64,000 nt of DNA from Streptomyces thermolilacinus SPC6. Lineage in GTDB: Bacteria; Actinomycetota; Actinomycetes; Streptomycetales; Streptomycetaceae. Of this stretch, positions 39,426 to 46,407 are shown piece by piece; within the stretch, counting starts at the first letter, position 1, and every line of letters begins with the position of its first letter. The notes beneath the pieces were generated by a model, which saw nothing but the letters and a program-made list of their open reading frames with translations, made no database searches and was not told the origin of the DNA. Where the stretch lies: the NCBI RefSeq assembly GCF_000478605.2, contig NZ_ASHX02000001.1, positions 4,603,001 through 4,667,000 on the forward strand. Direction: 5' to 3'. The translations under genes and the position numbers were made by a program.

Positions 39426-40265
39426 ATGGATTACTGCCACGAGTGCCGGCGGCACCTCAACGGGGCGCTGGCCTGCGCCGGATGCGGCAGGCCCGCCGAG
39501 GAGCTGCGGCACGACGACCCCGCGCCGCCCGCGCCGGACCACGTCTTCGAGCTGGCCCGCGACGAGGAGGGGCCGCGCCCGGCGGCCCGTCGAGCCCAGG
39601 CGCCGGACAGCGCGCGGTCGCCGGGCCGTGCCCAGTCGCGCCGTGCCGCGCGGGCGGCGGACGGGCGGCGGGCGCGTCGCCGTCAGGGGCGGGCCTTACT
39701 GCTCGCCACGACCGGTCTCGTCCTGGTGGCGGGTGCCGTGAGCCTGGCGTCGCTGGCGCTGGAGGACCGCCCCGACGGACCGGCCACCTCCGTACGGGAG
39801 GACGACCTCGCCCTCCCGGCGCCGCTGCCCGAACCGTCGCGGAGCACGCACGGGGCGGCGGACCCCGACGAGATCGAGGTGACGCCCTCCGCGTCCGCCC
39901 CCTCGGGCGGCTCCTTCGCCCCCGACTCCGCCGGTGACGGCGAGGGCGGCTCCTCCGGTACGCCCCGGTCGTCAGACCCCGCGTCCGGCGGCGAGGCGAC
40001 GGGCTCCGGGCCCGGCGCCGGTCCGGGCCCCGGCCAGGGCTCGCCGGGGAGCGGCGGCGGGTCCGGCAAGGAGGAGCTGAAGAACCCGGGCGGCCAGAAG
40101 CCGCCCGCCTCCCCGTCGGCGTCGGCCACGGCTGTGCCCCCGCCGCCCGGCGACGAGCCGGAGACGCGGCCCACGGCGTCCGGCGACCCCACCCCGACCC
40201 CCACGCCGACGGCGACCCCCGAACCGCCGGAGAAGTGCACGCCCTGGCTCTGGTGGTGCTTCTAG
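39426..40265 (+). CDS. Zinc-ribbon protein with one membrane helix and a low-complexity outer tail
   Basis: The protein has 279 residues. Four cysteines in two CxxC pairs (YCHECRRHL, LACAGCGRPAEEL) form an N-terminal zinc ribbon. A basic Arg/Ala stretch leads to one helix (ALLLATTGLVLVAGAVSLASLAL). About 140 outside residues of Pro/Ser/Gly/Thr follow (GSGPGAGPGPGQG, TPTPTPTATPEP). The protein ends EKCTPWLWWCF, an aromatic-rich terminus with two Cys that could form a disulfide. No enzyme domain is seen. A zinc-ribbon-to-surface topology suggests a sensor or envelope anchor. Confidence 0.65.
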   Translation: MDYCHECRRHLNGALACAGCGRPAEELRHDDPAPPAPDHVFELARDEEGPRPAARRAQAPDSARSPGRAQSRRAARAADGRRARRRQGRALLLATTGLVLVAGAVSLASLALEDRPDGPATSVREDDLALPAPLPEPSRSTHGAADPDEIEVTPSASAPSGGSFAPDSAGDGEGGSSGTPRSSDPASGGEATGSGPGAGPGPGQGSPGSGGGSGKEELKNPGGQKPPASPSASATAVPPPPGDEPETRPTASGDPTPTPTPTATPEPPEKCTPWLWWCF

Positions 40266-40370
40266 CGGCGGAGCGCAGGGCTCCCGGGGGCGCGGCCGAC
40301 GGCGGCACGGCCCCCGGCGGCACGGCCCGCCGAGGCGCGGCCCCGGCGGCACGGCTCCGGGCCCACCGGC

Positions 40371-40808
40371 TCACAGCGGCGCGGCCTCGCCCAGCATGCG
40401 GCGCAGGAGGTCCCGCAGCAGGGCCCGTTCCGCCACGGAGAGCCCGGCCAGCGGCTCGCGCGCGAAGTCCAGGGCGTCCCGCAGGCGGCGCGCGGTGGCC
40501 CGGCCCTCCTCGGTCGGGGCGGCCAGCTTGACGCGGCGGTCGGCGGGGTCGGGGCGCCGCTCGACCAGGCCGCGCGCCTCCAGGCGGTCCACGATGCCGG
40601 TCACGTTGGACGGCTCGCACCGCAGCGACACGGCGATGCGCCGCATGGGCAGCGGCTCCAGGGCTAGCAGGCTCAGAACCCGCGCCTGCGCGCCGGTCAG
40701 CGAGTGCTGCGCCGCGGCTTGCTCGTACTCCTCGTGGTAGCGGGCGACGACCGTGCCGATGAGCTCCACGACCTCGAGGGTGAGCGGGTCTGTGCGTGTG
40801 CTGGCCAT
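40371..40808 (-). CDS. MarR-family transcriptional regulator
   Basis: This 145-residue winged-helix protein has HSLTGAQARVLSLLALEPLPMRRIAVSLRCEPSNVTGIVDRLEARGLVERRPDPADRRVKLAAPTEEG, the full MarR DNA-binding region. It lacks the N-terminal sensing Cys of OhrR. It is divergent from the MDR oxidoreductase gene, and the intergenic region carries an inverted repeat, so it probably represses itself and that gene in response to an electrophile or phenolic ligand. Confidence 0.87.
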   Translation of the reverse strand: MASTRTDPLTLEVVELIGTVVARYHEEYEQAAAQHSLTGAQARVLSLLALEPLPMRRIAVSLRCEPSNVTGIVDRLEARGLVERRPDPADRRVKLAAPTEEGRATARRLRDALDFAREPLAGLSVAERALLRDLLRRMLGEAAPL

Positions 40809-40836
40809 GTCCACAAGCCTACCCACATGCTTGACA

Positions 40837-40870
40837 ACCTGAAATATCGAGGAGCATGGTTGTTTCAGGT
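40837..40870. promoter_or_regulatory. Inverted repeat ACCTGAAA-N18-TTTCAGGT in the MarR/oxidoreductase gap
   Basis: Perfect 8-bp arms lie at 40837-40844 and 40863-40870, with ACAACC and GGTTGT forming a second, inner pairing. A TTGACA at 40831-40836 resembles a -35 box of the rightward gene. The site is 28 nt before the oxidoreductase ATG. Confidence 0.65.
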
Positions 40871-40898
40871 AATGAAACATCTTCTGGAGGCTCGCAGC

Positions 40899-41918
40899 AT
40901 GTCCGCACTCCCCGCGTCCGGCCGTGAATGGCACCTCGTATCCCGGCCGAACGGCTGGCCCGCCCCGGACGACTTCGCGCTCCGCGAGGCGCCGGTCGCC
41001 GCACCCGGCGAGGGCCGCGTCCTCGTCCGGAACCTCCACTTCTCGGTGGACCCGTACATGCGCGGCCGGATGAACGACGTGAAGTCGTACGTCCCGCCGT
41101 TCCAGCTCGACCAGCCCATGGAGGGCGGCGCGGTCGGCGAGGTCATAGCCTCCAACGCCGAGGGCTTCGCCGTCGGCGACCATGTGCTGCACGGCCTGGG
41201 CTGGCGGGAGTACGCCGAGGTCGAGGCGAAGCGCGCCGCCAGGATCGACGCCTCCCTCGCCCCGCTCACGGCCTACCTGGGCGTGCTCGGCATGACGGGC
41301 CTCACCGCGTACGCGGGCCTGCTGGAGACCGCCTCCTTCAAGGAGGGCGACGCCGTGTTCGTCTCCGGCGCCGCCGGGGCCGTCGGCAGCCAGGTCGGCC
41401 AGATCGCCCGCCTCAAGGGCGCCTCCCGCGTGATCGGCTCAGCCGGTTCCGACGAGAAGGTCAAGCGCCTCGTGGAGGAGTACGGCTTCGACGCCGCCTT
41501 CAACTACAAGAACGGCCCCGTGGCCCAGCAGCTGAAGGCCGCCGCCCCCGACGGCATCGACGTCTACTTCGACAATGTCGGCGGCGAGCACCTGGAGGCC
41601 GCGATCTCCTCGCTCAACGTCCACGGCCGCGTCACCATCTGCGGCATGATCGCGCAGTACAACGACACGGAGCCCGCCCCGGGACCGCGCAACCTGGCGC
41701 TGGTCATCGGCAAGCGGCTGCGCCTCCAGGGCATGCTCGTCGGCGACCACGCCGCCCTCCAGCCGCGCTTCGTCGAGGAGGTGTCCGGCTGGCTGCGCTC
41801 GGGCGCCCTGAAGTACGACGAGACGATCGTCGAGGGCATGGAGAACGGCGTGGACGCGTTCCTCGGCCTGCTGCGCGGTGACAACACCGGCAAGATGATC
41901 GTTTCGCTGACCCGCTAG
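40899..41918 (+). CDS. NADP-dependent MDR oxidoreductase (prostaglandin/curcumin reductase-like)
   Basis: This 339-residue zinc-independent medium-chain reductase has NLHFSVDPYMRGRMND, the motif of the leukotriene B4 dehydrogenase/CurA subgroup. VFVSGAAGAVGSQVGQIARLKG is its NADP-binding Rossmann motif, followed by GIDVYFDNVGGEHLEAAI. It would reduce the C=C bond of alpha,beta-unsaturated carbonyls, which are often toxic lipid-peroxidation or xenobiotic products. That fits control by the divergent MarR regulator and the neighbouring Ohr gene. GGAGG lies 8 nt before the ATG. Confidence 0.9.
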   Translation: MSALPASGREWHLVSRPNGWPAPDDFALREAPVAAPGEGRVLVRNLHFSVDPYMRGRMNDVKSYVPPFQLDQPMEGGAVGEVIASNAEGFAVGDHVLHGLGWREYAEVEAKRAARIDASLAPLTAYLGVLGMTGLTAYAGLLETASFKEGDAVFVSGAAGAVGSQVGQIARLKGASRVIGSAGSDEKVKRLVEEYGFDAAFNYKNGPVAQQLKAAAPDGIDVYFDNVGGEHLEAAISSLNVHGRVTICGMIAQYNDTEPAPGPRNLALVIGKRLRLQGMLVGDHAALQPRFVEEVSGWLRSGALKYDETIVEGMENGVDAFLGLLRGDNTGKMIVSLTR

Positions 41919-41981
41919 GCTCCCTCCAGGCCGTCGCGATCGTGGGCGCGAGTCGCGGCGCTTCACAGGAGGAACCTCTAC

Positions 41982-42404
41982 ATGTCCATCCAGCAGTCCG
42001 ACGTCCTGTACACCGCGACCGCCACCGCAGAGAACGGGCGGGACGGCCGCGTGGCCACGGACGACGGGGCGCTCGACGTGGTCGTCAACCCGCCCAAGGC
42101 GATGGGCGGCTCCGGCGCGGGCACCAACCCGGAGCAGCTCTTCGCCGCCGGGTACAGCGCCTGCTTCCAGGGCGCGCTCGGCGTGGTCGCCCGCCAGGAG
42201 AACGCCGACGTGTCCGGCTCCACGGTCACGGCGGAGGTCGGCATAGGGAAGAACGACGACGGCTTCGGGCTCATCGTGAAGATCTCCGCGACGATCCCGA
42301 ACGTCGACGCCGCCACCGCTCGCGAGCTGATCGAGAAGGCCCACCAGGTCTGCCCGTACTCCAAGGCGACCCGCGGCAACATCACGGTCGAACTGGCCGT
42401 CTGA
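41982..42404 (+). CDS. Ohr/OsmC-family organic hydroperoxide resistance protein (copy 2)
   Basis: The 140-residue protein has the reactive Cys pair of Ohr in AAGYSACFQGALG and HQVCPYSKATRGN. It is clearly paralogous to the protein at 33,591-34,004 but differs at many positions. It lies 63 nt after the MDR oxidoreductase on the same strand with AGGAGG before the ATG, so it may be co-transcribed and MarR-controlled rather than OhrR-controlled. No OhrR-type palindrome precedes it. Confidence 0.92.
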   Translation: MSIQQSDVLYTATATAENGRDGRVATDDGALDVVVNPPKAMGGSGAGTNPEQLFAAGYSACFQGALGVVARQENADVSGSTVTAEVGIGKNDDGFGLIVKISATIPNVDAATARELIEKAHQVCPYSKATRGNITVELAV

Positions 42405-42460
42405 CACGGGCCGTCCGACCACGGGGGCAACCGCCCCCCGGCCGTCGCACCGGCTGCCCA

Positions 42461-42489
42461 GGGCCGCATCCCCGCCGGGGATGCGGCCC
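42461..42489 (+). terminator. Hairpin terminator after the second ohr
   Basis: GGGCCGCATCCCC pairs perfectly with GGGGATGCGGCCC (13 bp) across the loop GCC, 57 nt after the ohr stop. Confidence 0.8.
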
Positions 42490-42525
42490 TTCGGCGCCCA
42501 CCGCACCGCCCGATAGGGTGAGCCC

Positions 42526-43341
42526 ATGCGTGATCTTGGCAAGGGCTTCGGCTTTCTTCTGCAGGGACAGCGGTGGGTCGGCCGGCACGGCCGCTGGTTC
42601 GGGTTCGGGCTGCTCCCCGGCCTCGTCACCCTCGTCCTGTACGCCGGCGCGCTGGCCGGCCTCGTCTTCGGCGCCGACGACCTCACCGCGTGGGCGACCC
42701 CGTTCGCCGACGACTGGTCGTCGCCCTGGCAGGGCCTGTTCCGGGGCTTCCTCACCGCCCTGGTCTTCGCCCTCGGCCTGTTCCTCGCGGTGATCACCTT
42801 CACGGCGGTGACGCTCCTCGTCGGACAGCCCTTCTACGAGTCCCTCTCCGAGGAGGTGGACCGCTCCGAGGGCGGCCGCGTCCCGGAGTCCGGGCTGCCG
42901 TTCTGGCGCGAGCTGTGGATCTCCGCCCGCGACAGCCTCCGCATCGTCCTGCGCGTCGCGTTCTACGGCATCCTGCTGTTCGCCCTCGGGTTCGTCCCGG
43001 TGATCGGCCAGACCGTCGTCCCCGTACTGGGCTTCTGCGTCTCCGGCTACTTCCTCACCGAGGAGCTCACCGCCGTCGCCCTCCAGCGCCGGCGCCTCGA
43101 CCTGAAGGAGCGGCTGCGGCTGCTGCGCGGCCGCCGCATGATGGCCATCGGCTTCGGCGTGCCGCTGACCCTGGCGTACCTGGTGCCGTTCGTCGCCGTG
43201 TTCCTCATGCCGGGCGCCGTCGCCGGTGCCACCCTGATGGCCCGCGAGCTGGCACCCGACACCGGGGACGGCCCGCGCCCCGACCCGGCCGCGGACCCCG
43301 GAGCGCCCGCCCCGGCCCCGTACGGCTTCCACAAGGACTGA
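42526..43341 (+). CDS. EI24/CysZ-family membrane protein
   Basis: The 271-residue protein has hydrophobic segments WFGFGLLPGLVTLVLYAGALAGLV, FLTALVFALGLFLAVITFTAVTLLV, VAFYGILLFALGFVPVIGQTVV and VPLTLAYLVPFVAVFLM. VGQPFYESLSEEVDR and FVPVIGQT are family signatures. CysZ members carry sulfate; actinobacterial relatives are uncharacterised. The ATG has no strong Shine-Dalgarno sequence. The C-terminus is Pro/Ala-rich. Confidence 0.8.
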   Translation: MRDLGKGFGFLLQGQRWVGRHGRWFGFGLLPGLVTLVLYAGALAGLVFGADDLTAWATPFADDWSSPWQGLFRGFLTALVFALGLFLAVITFTAVTLLVGQPFYESLSEEVDRSEGGRVPESGLPFWRELWISARDSLRIVLRVAFYGILLFALGFVPVIGQTVVPVLGFCVSGYFLTEELTAVALQRRRLDLKERLRLLRGRRMMAIGFGVPLTLAYLVPFVAVFLMPGAVAGATLMARELAPDTGDGPRPDPAADPGAPAPAPYGFHKD

Positions 43342-43358
43342 ACGCCGAGAACCCGTAC

Positions 43359-43385
43359 GGGACCGGCGCGCGACCGCCCGGTCCC
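43359..43385. terminator. Hairpin between convergent EI24 and nitrilase-family genes
   Basis: GGGACCGG (43359-43366) pairs perfectly with CCGGTCCC (43378-43385) across an 11-nt loop, 17 nt after the EI24 stop and facing the nitrilase gene end. Confidence 0.6.
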
Positions 43386-43419
43386 ATAAGGCCCCCACGC
43401 AAACCCGACGCCCCAGCAG

Positions 43420-44142
43420 CTAGCCGATGTCGGCGCGTACGAGGCCGGGCCCGGCGGGGTCCGCCTCGGCCAGCAGCACACCGTCCGGGCCCCACACCGC
43501 GCTGCGACCGCAGCCGGTCCAGGGCCCGGCGGCGCCCACGTGGTTGGCGAGGACCACGGGCAGGCCGCTCCGCCGGGCGATGGCCGGGTACACCGTGGCC
43601 CGCTCGCGCGCGCCGTCGCCCGTCCCGTACAGCGAACTCGCCAGGTACACCGCGCAGCCGTCCGCCGCCGCCCGCTCGCCCAGCTCCGGGAAGTGGTTGT
43701 CGAAGCAGGTGGCGAGCGCGAACCGGCGGCCGTCCAGCGTGAACCGCCCGTCCGCCGCGCCCGCCTCGAACACCCGGCTCTCCCCCTCGAAGAGGTGCTG
43801 CTTGTCGTAGCGCGCGAGTGTCGAGCCGTCCGGTCCGATGACGTACGAGGTGAGGTACGGCCGCCGCCCGCCCGGCTCCCGGCCGGGCGCGGGCCCGTTG
43901 ACGACCGCCGCCGCCCCGGCCGCGCGGCACGCCTCCCGCAGCGGGTCGAGGCGGGCGTCGTCGGCGGTCACCCACAGGCCGGGGTCGGCGGCGATGAGGT
44001 CCAGCTCGTAGCCGGTCAGCGTCAGCTCCGCGAAGACCACCACGCGCGCCCCGTCCGCCGCGCGGACCATCGCCGCCATCGTCCCGGCGTTGGCGCCCAC
44101 ATCCCCGGGAACGGCACTGAACTGGCCCGCTGCAACGATCAT
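43420..44142 (-). CDS. Carbon-nitrogen hydrolase (nitrilase superfamily)
   Basis: This 240-residue enzyme has the Glu-Lys-Cys triad in VVFAELTLTGYE, RYDKQHLFEGE and ALATCFDNHFPELGE. It would hydrolyse an amide, carbamoyl or nitrile C-N bond in the cytosol. The second Glu near the Lys (FEGE) is also conserved in the family. Length is at the short end for the superfamily (260-300 usual). The substrate cannot be predicted. Confidence 0.87.
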   Translation of the reverse strand: MIVAAGQFSAVPGDVGANAGTMAAMVRAADGARVVVFAELTLTGYELDLIAADPGLWVTADDARLDPLREACRAAGAAAVVNGPAPGREPGGRRPYLTSYVIGPDGSTLARYDKQHLFEGESRVFEAGAADGRFTLDGRRFALATCFDNHFPELGERAAADGCAVYLASSLYGTGDGARERATVYPAIARRSGLPVVLANHVGAAGPWTGCGRSAVWGPDGVLLAEADPAGPGLVRADIG

Positions 44143-44267
44143 GCCGCGATTATCCCCGGCCCGCGCGGACGCGCCCCCGGCCGCCCCCGGACGCGCGTCC
44201 GGTACGCCCCCGGTTTCGACCGCCACGGCCCGGCATCCGGGCCCAGCGCCCCGGCAGCGCCCGCGCC

Positions 44268-45605
44268 TCAGCGCCCCACTCGAGCCTCCCCGGCCCCGGA
44301 ACCGACCCTGGCCCCGGCCCGGGAACCGGCCCCGGCCCCCGCCGCAGTCGCGACGATGGCGCGGACCTGCGCGGTGATCGCCGCCCGGTTCCGCAGCAGT
44401 TCCGGGTCCTCGACCGCGTCCGTGCTGCCCGCCCCGAACCGCAGGACCGGCGTGTGCACATGGCCGCCCGGCAGGTCCGCGAGGCCCAGCCGGTCGCGCA
44501 GCAGCGTGGCCCGGTACGCGATCTCGTTCGACAGGTAGTCGCCGCCCCCGCCCGCGCGTGCCGCCGACCCCGGAGTCGGCCCTTCCGCCCGCACCACCGG
44601 CGCGGTGCCGCCCGCCGGGACCTCCGTGACCTGCGTGTTGTCGTACACCGGGAACGGGCCCGTCGCCGCCGCCGTGATCGCCTCGTACGGCAGGCTCGTC
44701 ACCGTCCACTGCGGCCGCGTCGCCGGGTCGTCCACCGGCACGGGGCCGGCCGACGACACGTTCTCGTTGTCCGGGAAGCCGCCCCGCCACGCGCCGTTGA
44801 ACCGCTCCAGGTCGAAGCGGCCCACCCGCCCCTGGCTCACCGTGGTGAACAGGTCCACGCGCGGCAGGTGCGGCCGCAGCGCCCGTTCCACGGTGCCGTC
44901 CGCGAAGTCGCGCCAGCGCACCGGGAACACCGCCGTCTCCACCCGCGCCCACCCGCCGTCCGGGGTGCGCACCAGCGTCCCGTCCAGGGCGAGCGCGGCC
45001 GCGCCCGACGGGTTGCCGATCCGGACGTCCCGGTCCAGCGTGAACGGGTCGAACCCGGTCAGCAGGACCCGCTTCACGCCCCGCCCGTGCGGGTAGCGGA
45101 TCGCGTCCTGACCGCGCGACGACGACTCCAGCCGGTCCAGCAGCCGCGCCCGTGCCTCACCCGACAGCCCGAACCGGGGCTCCCACACGCGCAGTTCCCG
45201 CGTCATGGCCAGTCGCGCCCAGTACAGCGGCCGGTCGTCGTCCCGCGCCAGGTCACCGCCCGCGGGGCCCCGGCCCTGCGCCCGGTCCACGGCCCGCCGC
45301 CACAGCGCCGCCCCGTGCCGTACGACGGCCCGCTCGGCGCCCGCGTACGACCCCGCGCCGCGCAGCGCGGCGGCGAACCGGGGCGCCTCCCCGTCGAACC
45401 CGGAACGCCGCAGGATCTCGCGCGGCACGTCCCGGTCGAGCCGCGCCTCCTCGACACCGGGCCCCGGAACGGCCGCTTCCGCAGCGGCGGGCCCCGGCGA
45501 GGCGAAGGCGGGCGACGCCCCAGGGGCCAAGGACAGGGAAAGGGACAGGGCGGTGACGACGGCCGCGAGGGCCGGACCGAGCGCGGTGGTACGCATCCGT
45601 GACAC
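44268..45605 (-). CDS. Secreted pyroglutamyl-peptidase-like protein with Ser in place of the catalytic Cys
   Basis: The protein has 445 residues. A signal peptide (MRTTALGPALAAVVTALSLS, then APGASPAFA) precedes a ~140-residue N-terminal region with no clear family. From residue 178 the peptidase C15 fold appears: VLLTGFDPFTLD, NPSGAAALAL, VGRFDLERFN (Glu267) and GGHVHTP (His384). The family nucleophile lies in a YVCN-type motif; here it reads GDYLSNEIAY, with Ser359 in that position. The protein is therefore either a Ser-nucleophile variant, a binding protein, or inactive. The normal enzyme is cytosolic and half as long, so secretion and the extra domain are also unusual. GTG at 45605 follows GGAAGGA. 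Confidence 0.75.
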   Translation of the reverse strand: MSRMRTTALGPALAAVVTALSLSLSLAPGASPAFASPGPAAAEAAVPGPGVEEARLDRDVPREILRRSGFDGEAPRFAAALRGAGSYAGAERAVVRHGAALWRRAVDRAQGRGPAGGDLARDDDRPLYWARLAMTRELRVWEPRFGLSGEARARLLDRLESSSRGQDAIRYPHGRGVKRVLLTGFDPFTLDRDVRIGNPSGAAALALDGTLVRTPDGGWARVETAVFPVRWRDFADGTVERALRPHLPRVDLFTTVSQGRVGRFDLERFNGAWRGGFPDNENVSSAGPVPVDDPATRPQWTVTSLPYEAITAAATGPFPVYDNTQVTEVPAGGTAPVVRAEGPTPGSAARAGGGGDYLSNEIAYRATLLRDRLGLADLPGGHVHTPVLRFGAGSTDAVEDPELLRNRAAITAQVRAIVATAAGAGAGSRAGARVGSGAGEARVGR

Positions 45606-45668
45606 GGGAGTCCTTCCGTCGGGTCCCGGCAGTATCCCGGCCCACCCGCAACTCCCGCCACCATGCGT

Positions 45669-46253
45669 CTACTTCCCGTTCTCCATCCCCAGCAGCCCCA
45701 GGAAGTCCCGGAACGCCGCCGCCATGTCCACCGCCTCCGGGTCCAGCAGCCACTGGTACTGGAGCCCGTCCAGCACCGCCGTCAGCAGCGGCGCCGCCCG
45801 CTCCGGAGTGAGCCCGCCGGGCAGCCGCTCGCCGAACTCCGCCCGCAACAGCCCCGCCATGTCCTCCCGTACGCGCGCGTAGCGGCGGGGGGAGAAGTCG
45901 CGCGCCGGATGCTCGTCCGTGACGCTCTCGCCGAGCAGTGCCGAGAACGTCTGGACCACCCCGGGCCGCATCGCGTTGTAGTCCACCAGCGTCGCCAGCA
46001 GGTCCAGCCGCCACGCCGCCCGCCCCGTCGCGCCGCTGCCACCCGTGTCCCACCGGTCGCGCTCCTCCAGCACGGCGACCAGCAGCGCGGACTTGCTGGG
46101 GAAATGGTGCAGCAGGCCCTGCTGGGTGAGGCCCGCCCGCTCGGCGACCGCCGCGAGCGAGGCACCCCGGTAGCCGCGCTCCGCGATCACCTCGAACGCC
46201 GCGCGCAGGATGTCCGCCCGCCGCTCCGCGCTCCTGGGTCTGGAAGCCGTCAC
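45669..46253 (-). CDS. TetR-family transcriptional regulator
   Basis: This 194-residue protein has the TetR helix-turn-helix in ADILRAAFEVIAERGYRGASLAAVAERAGLTQQGLLHHFPSKSALLVAVLEERD and a helical ligand-binding C-terminal domain. It is divergent from the GH3 beta-glucosidase gene and an inverted repeat lies between them, so a sugar or aglycone released by that enzyme is a reasonable ligand guess. Confidence 0.88.
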   Translation of the reverse strand: MTASRPRSAERRADILRAAFEVIAERGYRGASLAAVAERAGLTQQGLLHHFPSKSALLVAVLEERDRWDTGGSGATGRAAWRLDLLATLVDYNAMRPGVVQTFSALLGESVTDEHPARDFSPRRYARVREDMAGLLRAEFGERLPGGLTPERAAPLLTAVLDGLQYQWLLDPEAVDMAAAFRDFLGLLGMENGK

Positions 46254-46326
46254 CTCTCACCTCCGCGTGCCCGACGACAGGACCGTACGGCATCGCCCCG
46301 CCCCGCGACCGACCGCCCGGCATGTC

Positions 46327-46355
46327 ACGAACGTGTAACAACACCTACCGTTCGT
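46327..46355. promoter_or_regulatory. Inverted repeat ACGAACG-N15-CGTTCGT before the GH3 gene
   Basis: Perfect 7-bp arms, 53 nt before the GH3 ATG and 74 nt from the TetR start, with TGTAACAAC in the spacer. This arrangement suits a TetR dimer or dimer pair controlling both genes. Confidence 0.55.
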
Positions 46356-46407
46356 CAGGCTCCGGTTCACCATGGACGCCACCCGACGACAGGGAGGGAC
46401 GACTACC

